Positions 1 through 5,688 of a DNA stretch of 8,505 nucleotides are shown here, one piece after another (the stretch's first letter is position 1; each line of letters begins with the position of its first letter). A model generated the notes under the pieces. The model was not told the origin of the DNA. It did no database searches and saw only the letters and a program-made list of their open reading frames with translations. This DNA is from Dehalococcoidia bacterium (GTDB lineage: Bacteria; Chloroflexota; Dehalococcoidia; UBA2979). A program made the position numbers and the translations under genes. The stretch lies in assembly GCA_004297315.1 (NCBI GenBank), contig SCTU01000256.1:1-8505 (forward strand). Reading direction: 5' to 3'.

Positions 1-830
1 GTGCCGTCCTCGCCCAGCGTGCCGAGCGACGCCGAGGGCAGCATGCCCATCGAGCCGGTCAGCATCGAGGCCTCGTCGGTGATGATGTCGCCGAACATGT
101 TGTCCGCGATCACGACGTCGAAGTCGCGCGGGCGGCGGATCAGGTGCATCGTCATCGCGTCCGCGAGCACGTGCTCCAGCTTCACGTCCGGGTAGTCCTT
201 CGCCACCTCGCTCACGACCTCGCGCCAGAGGCGGGACGACGCCATCACGTTCGCCTTGTCGAGGCTCGTCAGCTTCTTCTTCCGCTCGCGCGCCGTGCGA
301 AAGCCGAGGTGGGCCATCCGCGCGATCTCGTCCTCGTTGTAGTAGTTCGTGTCCACCGCCTCGCGCCGGCCGTTCACGACGCGGCGCTCCTGTGGCTTAC
401 CGAAGTAGAGCCCGCTCGTCAGTTCGCGGATCACGAGGATGTCGACGCCCTCAATGATCTCGGGCTTGAGCGTCGAGGCGTGCAGCAGCGCCGGGATTGC
501 AACGACCGGGCGGAGGTTGGCCCACAACTGGAGGCCGGAGCGCAGCGCGAGCAGCCCCTGCTCCGGACGCACGTCGGCGAGCGGGTTGTCCCACTTCGGT
601 CCGCCGACCGCGCCGAACAGCACCGCGTCCGAGGCCTTCGCGCGCTCCAGCGTCTCCGGCCGGATCGCGACCCCGTGCGCGTCGATACTCGCGCCGCCCA
701 CGATGTCGTGCGTGAACTTGAAGACGTGCTCGAACTTCTGGCCGACGGCCTCCAGCACTCGCACGCCCTCGGCGGCGACCTCCGGGCCGATGCCGTCACC
801 GGGGAGGACGAGGATCTCGAAGGTCGCCAT
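1..830 (-). CDS. leuB: 3-isopropylmalate dehydrogenase LeuB (3' end outside window)
   Basis: Catalyses the NAD-dependent oxidative decarboxylation of (2R,3S)-3-isopropylmalate to 2-ketoisocaproate, in the cytoplasm. 276 complete codons are visible; the family is about 350-360 aa, so some 75-85 C-terminal residues lie beyond base 1. Reading from ATG at 830: a P-G-D-G-I-G-P-E motif at residues 10-17, LRPEQGLL-like segment at 87-94 (VRPEQGLL), then the substrate arginines R97, R107 and R135, Y142 (in GLYFGKP), K192 (DKAN), D224, and metal aspartates D248 and D252 in FGDIITDEAS, followed by GSMGMLPSASLG at 259-270. All known catalytic residues of the family are present. The start fits the family N-terminus (short beta strand then PGDGIGPE); an AGGAAAG sequence lies 11 nt upstream, a little far for a ribosome binding site. 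The gene is separated from leuD by a kinase gene and an 88-nt gap that carries a possible promoter. Confidence 0.97.
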   Translation of the reverse strand, partial: MATFEILVLPGDGIGPEVAAEGVRVLEAVGQKFEHVFKFTHDIVGGASIDAHGVAIRPETLERAKASDAVLFGAVGGPKWDNPLADVRPEQGLLALRSGLQLWANLRPVVAIPALLHASTLKPEIIEGVDILVIRELTSGLYFGKPQERRVVNGRREAVDTNYYNEDEIARMAHLGFRTARERKKKLTSLDKANVMASSRLWREVVSEVAKDYPDVKLEHVLADAMTMHLIRRPRDFDVVIADNMFGDIITDEASMLTGSMGMLPSASLGTLGEDG

Positions 831-868
831 GCGGTTGCTCGCTTTCCTGCGTGTCGAGGGCGAGCGCG

Positions 869-897
869 AGTGTATCGCGCGGCCTCGCTGGGGTCAG
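869..897 (-). promoter_or_regulatory. possible sigma70-type promoter for leuB
   Basis: In the 88-nt gap (831-918) between the kinase stop and leuB, the minus strand has CTGACC (892-897, four of six matches to TTGACA) and TACACT (869-874, four of six to TATAAT), exactly 17 nt apart, followed by about 38 nt to the leuB ATG. Such matches are not rare by chance, but this is one of the few less GC-rich spots in the operon. It would let leuB be expressed independently of the upstream kinase gene. Inference only. Confidence 0.3.
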
Positions 898-918
898 ACT
901 GCGATCAGGGCCGGGCCG

Positions 919-1866
919 CTACCGCCTCGCCGCCGCCGCAGCCCGCGCCACGAGGCGGCGCACGCCGTCCGCGCGTTCCTCGGGGCCGACGCCCTCCGCG
1001 CCGTAGACCACCATGAAGATCGCCTGCACCTCGATGTAGTAGCGCACGCGCCGCTCGACGTCGTCGTCGAGGACGCCTTCGTAGTGCGCCCACACGCGCT
1101 CGAGGTCACGCCAGGTGAAGTAGTTGAGCAACCCGGCAAAGTCGAGGGCGGGGTCGGCGAACATGAGGTCGCCGAAGTCGATCACCCCGGAGAGCCGCCG
1201 CTTCCGGTCCAGCAGGAGGTGCACGCCGCTGATGTCGGCATGGATCACCCGTCGCGGCGCCCTCGCCGTGCCGCCGTCCGCGAGGAACGCCTCGGTCTTC
1301 GCGTGCAGCCATCGCGCCGTCGTCGCGCCAAGGTGTGGGAGCGACTGCCTGGTGAGCGCCGCGTATGTCGTCGTGCCGAGGTTGACCGACCTGAGGCCAG
1401 CCTGCTTCGCGATCGACGGCGGGACAGCGTGCAGCCTCGAGAGGAACCCCCCGATGTCGCCCGCCAGCGCCTCGCGCGCCCTACCGCGAGGCGCGCCAAG
1501 ACGGTCGAGCGACGTGCCAGGGATGTAGCGGTGGGCGACGCCGAGGATGCGGCCCTGACTGTCTCGGAGAAGCGTCGAGTCGCGCGGCACTCCCGTGCCG
1601 AAGTCGTAGTTGTGCGTCAGCGCGAAGAAGCGGACCTCGCGTTTGGCGTCGTTGACGCGGTCGCGGCCCCACGCGCCGTCGGTGCGCCTGAGCAGCCGGA
1701 CGGCCCAGTCGCCGCGGAGCGAAGGGATGCGCCAGCCCTCGTACACATAGCCAGCGCCGAGGCGCACCGCCGACGCCGGCCGCGCCGCCCTGTCCAGGCG
1801 GCGGATCGCGGCTGCAGCGGCGACGGGGAGGGGTCTACCCGATCTTGAGGGTGTCCGTGAAGGCAC
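919..1866 (-). CDS. APH-family phosphotransferase (kinase) of unknown substrate
   Basis: A 315-aa protein kinase-like small-molecule kinase of the aminoglycoside phosphotransferase (APH, PF01636) family. Visible: N-lobe with WAVRLLRR at residues 54-61 and EVRFFALT at 77-84; a hinge-like segment around 107-117; the catalytic loop H209-A-D211-I-S-G-V-H216-LLLD; and the second metal motif VID230FGD at 229-233, followed by ADPALDFA, typical of APH proteins. H216 occupies the place where most family members have Asn. No signal peptide or membrane segment is seen. The ATG at 1866 gives an intact N-lobe but overlaps leuD by 32 nt and has no clear Shine-Dalgarno, so translation may be coupled to leuD; a later GTG start (around residue 34) is possible. 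Codon use differs from neighbours (six AGG plus two AGA arginine codons). The substrate cannot be told: the family includes antibiotic, choline, homoserine and sugar kinases. No role in leucine synthesis is established. Confidence 0.85.
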   Translation of the reverse strand: MPSRTPSRSGRPLPVAAAAAIRRLDRAARPASAVRLGAGYVYEGWRIPSLRGDWAVRLLRRTDGAWGRDRVNDAKREVRFFALTHNYDFGTGVPRDSTLLRDSQGRILGVAHRYIPGTSLDRLGAPRGRAREALAGDIGGFLSRLHAVPPSIAKQAGLRSVNLGTTTYAALTRQSLPHLGATTARWLHAKTEAFLADGGTARAPRRVIHADISGVHLLLDRKRRLSGVIDFGDLMFADPALDFAGLLNYFTWRDLERVWAHYEGVLDDDVERRVRYYIEVQAIFMVVYGAEGVGPEERADGVRRLVARAAAAARR

Positions 1867-2458
1867 GCGAGGTGTCCGGCTTGAGCGACGGCCGGCCTTC
1901 CTCGAACTTCTTGATGTCGTCGGCGTGCTGGAGCGTCAGGCCGATGTCGTCGAGGCCGTTCAGCGTGCGGTGCTTCACGAACGGGTCGATGTCGAAGTGG
2001 CGCGACCAGTTCGTGCCCTCGACCGAGACGGTCTGCGCCGCGACGTCGATCACGATGTTGCCGCCGGGGAGTTCCTCGGCGCGCGACATGAGGTAGTCGA
2101 CGTCCTCCTGCGACAGCTCGATCGTGAGCAGGCCGACCTTCGAGCAGTTGTTGCGGAAGATGTCCGCGAACGACGGCGCGATCACCGCGATGATCCCCAT
2201 GTCCTCGAGGCCCCACACCGCGTGTTCGCGGGAGGAGCCGCAGCCGAAGTTCTGCTGGGCGATCATGATCGGCGCACCGGCATAGGCCGGGTTGTTCGTC
2301 ACGAACGAGGGGTCCTTCTTCCAGTCGAAGAAGGCGAACGGCCCGTACCCGGAGCGCTCAATGCGCTTCAGGAACTGCTTCGGCATGATCTGGTCGGTGT
2401 CCACGTCCGCGCGGTTCAGCGGGATCGCGTTGCCCTTGACGGTCTTGATCGCGCGCAT
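1835..2458 (-). CDS. leuD: 3-isopropylmalate dehydratase small subunit LeuD
   Basis: The small (swivelling) subunit of isopropylmalate isomerase; with LeuC it converts 2-isopropylmalate to 3-isopropylmalate via isopropylmaleate. At 207 aa it is the long bacterial (E. coli-like) type rather than the ~165-aa archaeal type. Visible landmarks: DVDTDQIMPKQFL at residues 18-30, YGPFAFFDW at 38-46, the substrate-loop signature NFGCGSSREHA at 70-80, SFADIFRNNC at 96-105 and a C-terminal RTLNGLDDIGLTL-type segment. Its ATG directly follows the leuC TAG (TAGATG, no spacer), and a GGGAG ribosome binding site lies inside the leuC end (2468-2472, 9 nt spacing), so translation should be coupled and the two subunits made in equal amounts. 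The 3' end overlaps the start of the kinase gene. Confidence 0.98.
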   Translation of the reverse strand: MRAIKTVKGNAIPLNRADVDTDQIMPKQFLKRIERSGYGPFAFFDWKKDPSFVTNNPAYAGAPIMIAQQNFGCGSSREHAVWGLEDMGIIAVIAPSFADIFRNNCSKVGLLTIELSQEDVDYLMSRAEELPGGNIVIDVAAQTVSVEGTNWSRHFDIDPFVKHRTLNGLDDIGLTLQHADDIKKFEEGRPSLKPDTSRAFTDTLKIG

Positions 2459-3859
2459 CTACTTGTACTCCCGGATGTCCACGAAGTGACCCTCGACGGC
2501 GGCGGCTGCCGCCATCTCCGGGCTGACGAGGTGGGTGCGGCCGCCCGCCCCCTGGCGTCCCTCGAAGTTGCGGTTGCTGGTGCTGGCCGCGCGCTCGCCC
2601 GGCAGCAGGATGTCCGGGTTCATGCCGAGGCACATCGAGCAGCCCGGTTCGCGCCACTCGAACCCGGCGTCCTTAAACACCTGGTCGAGGCCTTCCTTCT
2701 CAGCTTGCTGCTTCACCAGCCCCGACCCGGGGACCACCATCGCGCGCACGGTGCTCGCGACATGCTTGCCCTTCACGACGTTGGCCGCCGCCCGCAAGTC
2801 TTCGATGCGCCCGTTGGTGCAGGATCCGATGAACACGCGGTCGATGGAGACGTCCGTGATCGGCGTCCCCGCCTGCAGGTCCATATAGACCAGTGCGCGC
2901 TCGGCCGTCTCCTTCGCCGCGACGGAGACCGCGTCCTCGGGCTTCGGGATCGAAGCGGTGACCGGCACGCTCTGCGCCGGCGTCGTCCCCCAGGTCACAA
3001 AGGGGGCGATCTCCTCGCCCTTCAACGTGACGTAGGTGTCGAACTTCGCGCCCTCGTCGGTGACGAGTGCGTTCCAGGCCTCGACGGCCTTGTCCCACTC
3101 CTCGCCCTGCGGCGCGTACGGGCGGCCCTTCAAGTACTCGATGGTCTTCTCGTCGGGGGCAACGAGGCCAGCGCGCGCGCCGCCCTCGATCGTCATGTTG
3201 CAGACGGTCATCCGGCCCTCGACTGAGAGGTCGCGGATCACGTCGCCGCGGTACTCGATGACGTGGCCCACGCCGCCGTCCACCCCGATCTTGTTGATGA
3301 TCGCGAGCACGACATCCTTGGCCGTGACGCCGGGCCCGAGCTTGCCGGTCACTTCGACCGACATCGTCTTCGGCGGCATCTGCGGCAGCGTCTGTGTGGC
3401 GAGCACATGCTCGACCTCGGAGGTGCCGATGCCGAACGCGAGCGCCCCGAGCGCGCCGTGCGTGGAGGTGTGCGAGTCGCCACAGACGATCGTCATGCCG
3501 GGCTGGGTCAGCCCTTCCTCCGGCGAGATGATGTGCACGATGCCGGAGCGGAGGTCGAAGATGTCCCACAGCGGGACGTTGAAGTCCTTCGCGTTCTGGC
3601 GCAGCGTCTCGATCTGCTGTGCCGAGAGCGGGTCCGGGTTCGGCAGACGGCGGTCGGTCGTCGGCACGTTGTGGTCGACCGTCGCCAGCGTGAGGTCAGG
3701 GCGGCGCACCGTCCGGTTGCTGAGCCGCAGCCCCTCAAAGGCCTGCGGGCTCGTCACCTCGTGCACGAGGTGGAGGTCGATGTAGAGCAGGTCAGGCTCA
3801 CCCGTGCTCTGACGGACGACGTGCTGCTCCCAGATCTTCTCGATGATCGTCTTCGGCAC
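2459..3859 (-). CDS. leuC: 3-isopropylmalate dehydratase large subunit LeuC
   Basis: The large, iron-sulfur subunit of isopropylmalate isomerase (aconitase superfamily). It has 466 aa, the same length as enteric LeuC. The three cysteines that hold the [4Fe-4S] cluster are in place: C347 in FIGSCTNGR and C407 and C410 in GCSMCLGMN. Other family segments: VDHNVPTTD at 61-69, VCGDSHTSTHGALGALAFGIG at 125-145 and the C-terminal NRNFEGRQG block at 429-437. The start codon is GTG (3857-3859), supported by a GGGGGAG ribosome binding site 6 nt upstream and by the usual opening (PKTIIEKIWEQHVV). It lies 12 nt after leuA and abuts leuD, so leuA-leuC-leuD are a co-transcribed block. Confidence 0.98.
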   Translation of the reverse strand: MPKTIIEKIWEQHVVRQSTGEPDLLYIDLHLVHEVTSPQAFEGLRLSNRTVRRPDLTLATVDHNVPTTDRRLPNPDPLSAQQIETLRQNAKDFNVPLWDIFDLRSGIVHIISPEEGLTQPGMTIVCGDSHTSTHGALGALAFGIGTSEVEHVLATQTLPQMPPKTMSVEVTGKLGPGVTAKDVVLAIINKIGVDGGVGHVIEYRGDVIRDLSVEGRMTVCNMTIEGGARAGLVAPDEKTIEYLKGRPYAPQGEEWDKAVEAWNALVTDEGAKFDTYVTLKGEEIAPFVTWGTTPAQSVPVTASIPKPEDAVSVAAKETAERALVYMDLQAGTPITDVSIDRVFIGSCTNGRIEDLRAAANVVKGKHVASTVRAMVVPGSGLVKQQAEKEGLDQVFKDAGFEWREPGCSMCLGMNPDILLPGERAASTSNRNFEGRQGAGGRTHLVSPEMAAAAAVEGHFVDIREYK

Positions 3860-3865
3860 TCGGCT

Positions 3866-3872
3866 CTCCCCC
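3866..3872 (-). promoter_or_regulatory. ribosome binding site of leuC (supports GTG start)
   Basis: GGGGGAG on the minus strand, overlapping the first base of the leuA stop codon, ends 6 nt before the leuC GTG. It fixes the unusual start codon and suggests coupling to the end of leuA translation. Confidence 0.8.
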
Positions 3873-5425
3873 TACTGCCCGACGCGCGCCGCGGCGTGCT
3901 GCTCCGCGGCGATCGAACGGTTGAGCGCGTGCAGGTAGGCACGCGCGCTGGCGACCAGGATGTCGTTGTCGGCGGCGCGGCCCTGGTAGGTTACGTCCTT
4001 CGCCTCGATGCGGATCGTGACCTCCCCCTGCGCGTCGATGCCCTCGGTCACCGACTTCACAGAAAACTCCGTGAGCACGTTCTCGGCGCCGGTGACCCGG
4101 TTGATGGCGCGGTAGACCGCGTCCACCGGCCCGCTGCCGATGGCGGCGTCCTCGTGCACGTTCCCGGTGGCGTCCACCAACCGCACCGTCGCCGTCGGGC
4201 TGCCGCGGTCCGAGGTGCTCACCTGCAGCAGGTCGAGCTTCCAGGTGTCCTCGATCTTCGACTGCGTCTGCTCGGCGACGATCGCCATCAGGTCGCGGTC
4301 GTCCACCTCGTCGCGCACGTCCGCGACGTCCTTGAACGCGGCAAAGATCCGCACGAACTCCTCGTCGGTCGGCGTGAAGCCGAGGTCGGCCAGCCGCGAG
4401 CGCACCGCGTGCGTGCCCGAGACCTTCGTCAGGATGATCGAGTTCCCCGCGGGGATGCCGATCTCCCTCGGGTCCATGATCTCATACGTCTCGCGCATCT
4501 TCAGGACGCCGTCCTGGTGGATGCCGGAAGAGTGCCGGAACGCGTTCTTGCCGACGATCGCCTTGTGCGGCTGGATCATCATCCCGGAATACCGCTCGAC
4601 CATCTTCGAGGCGACGTAGAACTCACGCGTGTTGACGTCCGTGTGGACCTTCATGAAGTCGGGTCGGGTCTTGATCGCCATCACGACTTCCTCGAGCGAG
4701 GCGTTCCCCGCCCGCTCGCCGATGCCGTTGATCGTGCCCTCGACCTGCCGCGCGCCGCCGAGGATGCCCGCCAGCGAGTTCGCCGTCGCCATGCCCAGGT
4801 CGTTCTGACAGTGGACGGAGAGCCGGACCTTGTGGATGTCCGGCACGTTCTTCATGATCGAGCGGATCAGGTCCTCGAACTCCTCCGGGATCGCGTACCC
4901 GACGGTGTCCGGGATGTTGATCGTGGTCGCGCCTTCCTCGATCGCCGCCTGCACGATCTGGTAGACGAAGTCGCGGTTCGAGCGCGTCGCGTCCATCGGC
5001 GAGAACTCGACGTCCGAGACGTACCCCTTGGCGCGCGACACGCCGTAGCGCGCCAGTTCGATGATGTCCTCGCGGTTCTTCTTCAACTGGTGCGCGAGGT
5101 GGATATCGCTGCTCGACAGGAAGACATGGATGCGCGCGCTCTCGGCACCCTTCACGGCCTGGTAGGCGGTGTCGATGTCGTCGCCCACGGCGCGGGCGAG
5201 GCCGGCGATCACCGGGCCGCGCACCGCCTGCGTGATCCGTGCGATCGCCTCGCGGTCACCGGGGGAGGTTGACGGGAAGCCGGCCTCGATGATGTCGACG
5301 TTCAACTTCGCCAGCTGGCGGGCGATCTCCACCTTCTCGTCGATGGTGAACGAGATGCCGGCGGACTGCTCGCCGTCGCGCAGCGTGGTGTCAAAGATGT
5401 AGACCTTGTCGGATTCGCTTGCCAT
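3872..5425 (-). CDS. leuA: 2-isopropylmalate synthase LeuA
   Basis: Condenses 2-ketoisovalerate with acetyl-CoA to 2-isopropylmalate, the committed step to leucine. It has 517 aa, normal for the bacterial enzyme. The catalytic TIM barrel opens with FDTTLRDGEQSAG (11-23; R16, metal ligand D17), followed by EAGFPSTSPGD (48-57), HCQNDLG (205-211) and GTINGIGERAGNASLEEV (230-247; N241). About residues 390-517 form the C-terminal LeuA allosteric domain (TATVRLVDATG, AIGSGPVDAVYRAINR), implying leucine feedback inhibition. The position equal to the second metal-binding His of E. coli LeuA (H204) is Gln (Q207). The ATG at 5425 is chosen because AGGAG lies 9 nt upstream and the family motif begins at residue 11; the frame stays open 53 codons further up, but that stretch is unlike the family. 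The gap before it appears to be a regulatory leader. Confidence 0.98.
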   Translation of the reverse strand: MASESDKVYIFDTTLRDGEQSAGISFTIDEKVEIARQLAKLNVDIIEAGFPSTSPGDREAIARITQAVRGPVIAGLARAVGDDIDTAYQAVKGAESARIHVFLSSSDIHLAHQLKKNREDIIELARYGVSRAKGYVSDVEFSPMDATRSNRDFVYQIVQAAIEEGATTINIPDTVGYAIPEEFEDLIRSIMKNVPDIHKVRLSVHCQNDLGMATANSLAGILGGARQVEGTINGIGERAGNASLEEVVMAIKTRPDFMKVHTDVNTREFYVASKMVERYSGMMIQPHKAIVGKNAFRHSSGIHQDGVLKMRETYEIMDPREIGIPAGNSIILTKVSGTHAVRSRLADLGFTPTDEEFVRIFAAFKDVADVRDEVDDRDLMAIVAEQTQSKIEDTWKLDLLQVSTSDRGSPTATVRLVDATGNVHEDAAIGSGPVDAVYRAINRVTGAENVLTEFSVKSVTEGIDAQGEVTIRIEAKDVTYQGRAADNDILVASARAYLHALNRSIAAEQHAAARVGQ

Positions 5426-5426
5426 G

Positions 5427-5681
5427 TCAGTTCGCTCCTGCTTGCCCGCGATGCCGGGCCGTGTGACCTCGATGTTGGCCGGGCGCCCTCCCTGCCGCCC
5501 GACGCGGGGCGGCCGAGGGCCGGGTAAGCAGCAGGAGCCCGCCGAGTAGCGCGGCCGGCAACATGACGGGCGACCGGTCCGCACCGGTCGCCTCGATCGC
5601 CCCTCGCGACGCGCACGCCTGGGCCGCCCGTACTGCTACGGGCGCGACCACCGAGGCGGCAGCGTGCGGGCGTGCGGTCAT
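5427..5681 (-). CDS. putative leucine-rich leader ORF of leuA (translational attenuator)
   Basis: An 84-codon frame fills the ilvC-leuA gap: its ATG (5681) is 7 nt after the ilvC TAG and its TGA is 1 nt before the leuA ATG. All seven leucines fall in codons 41-52 (MLPAALLGGLLLL with M40; 5526-5561), four of them consecutive, with CTA and CTT among the codons; there are no other Leu codons in the frame. This resembles the control codons of enteric leu leader peptides (LeuL has four adjacent leucines). A shorter version from ATG at 5564 (45 aa) is possible, but neither start has a good Shine-Dalgarno; the longer one could be reached by ribosomes ending ilvC. Val is also clustered at codons 11-17. 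Not recognised as any protein family. GC-rich DNA often stays open by chance, and unlike the standard genes here it ends in TGA, so a real product is uncertain; the Leu cluster and its pairing to the leuA ribosome site are the main support. Confidence 0.4.
   Translation of the reverse strand: MTARPHAAASVVAPVAVRAAQACASRGAIEATGADRSPVMLPAALLGGLLLLTRPSAAPRRAAGRAPGQHRGHTARHRGQAGAN
5435..5439 (-). promoter_or_regulatory. ribosome binding site of leuA, possibly sequestered
   Basis: AGGAG on the minus strand, 9 nt before the leuA ATG. It lies within a 9-nt stretch (5434-5442, AGCAGGAGC on the minus strand) that is perfectly complementary to leucine codons of the upstream leader frame (5530-5538), so it could be masked in the mRNA. 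Confidence 0.8.
5444..5459 (-). promoter_or_regulatory. small hairpin just upstream of leuA ribosome binding site
   Basis: Perfect 5-bp stem GCCCG/CGGGC with a 6-nt loop, ending 4 nt before the AGGAG of leuA on the minus strand. Weak alone, but compatible with the larger leader fold. Confidence 0.35.
5485..5520 (-). promoter_or_regulatory. GC-rich two-part stem-loop after the Leu codons
   Basis: Inner 7-bp perfect stem (5494-5500 with 5507-5513, GCCGCCC/GGGCGGC, 6-nt loop) and outer 6-bp stem (5485-5490 with 5515-5520, GCCCTC/GAGGGC) separated by a small internal loop: 13 pairs in all. It begins 5 nt after the last Leu codon of the leader frame on the minus strand. No U-tract follows, so it is not a classical intrinsic terminator; it may be a pause or attenuator stem. 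Confidence 0.5.
5569..5592 (-). promoter_or_regulatory. perfect 10-bp hairpin before the Leu codon block
   Basis: GGCGACCGGT and its exact complement ACCGGTCGCC are separated by only 4 nt, the strongest inverted repeat found in the window. It ends 4 nt before an in-frame ATG (5564) and 7 nt before the first Leu codon. There is no U-tract on either side. It could mark the ilvC 3' end, slow RNA polymerase, or be part of the leader fold. Confidence 0.6.
5625..5644 (-). promoter_or_regulatory. perfect 8-bp hairpin near the ilvC 3' end
   Basis: CGCCCGTA/TACGGGCG with a 4-nt loop, 44 nt after the ilvC stop on the minus strand. No U-tract. It falls on the valine-rich codons of the putative leader frame. 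Confidence 0.5.
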
Positions 5682-5688
5682 CGTCGGG

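Larger units (their letters stand above)
5434..5538 (-). promoter_or_regulatory. predicted leader RNA fold: Leu codons pairing with leuA ribosome binding site
   Basis: On the minus strand GCTCCTGCT (5530-5538, inside Leu codons 49-51 of the leader frame) is a perfect 9-nt complement of AGCAGGAGC (5434-5442), which contains the leuA AGGAG. The 87 nt between them hold two further hairpins (5485-5520 and 5444-5459) that do not overlap either arm, so all three stems can form together as a three-way junction. A ribosome stalled on the Leu codons would cover the upstream arm and free the leuA site. The complementarity is seen; the mechanism is inferred. Leu codons CTC-CTG are intrinsically close to an anti-Shine-Dalgarno, which raises the chance of coincidence. 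Confidence 0.4.

Noticed and set aside
144..3226. Other long plus-strand frames (144-1016, 439-1848, 1925-3226)
   Set aside because: Same shadow effect over leuB, the kinase, leuD and leuC; repetitive composition and no family features.
3263..5272. A 669-codon open frame on the plus strand, antisense to leuA and leuC
   Set aside because: It mirrors the codon third positions of GC-rich genes on the other strand; the product is Arg/Asp/Val/Leu-rich with no recognisable domain, and the opposite strand encodes full LeuA and LeuC.
5426..5584. Longer LeuA with 53 extra N-terminal residues from ATG at 5584
   Set aside because: The extra part is Arg/Pro/Gly-rich and unlike the family; AGGAG is placed correctly for the ATG at 5425, and the stretch coincides with the structured leader.
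5569..5592. Perfect 10-bp hairpin as an intrinsic terminator after ilvC
   Set aside because: No U-tract follows on the minus strand, so a classical Rho-independent terminator cannot be claimed; kept as a structural element only.
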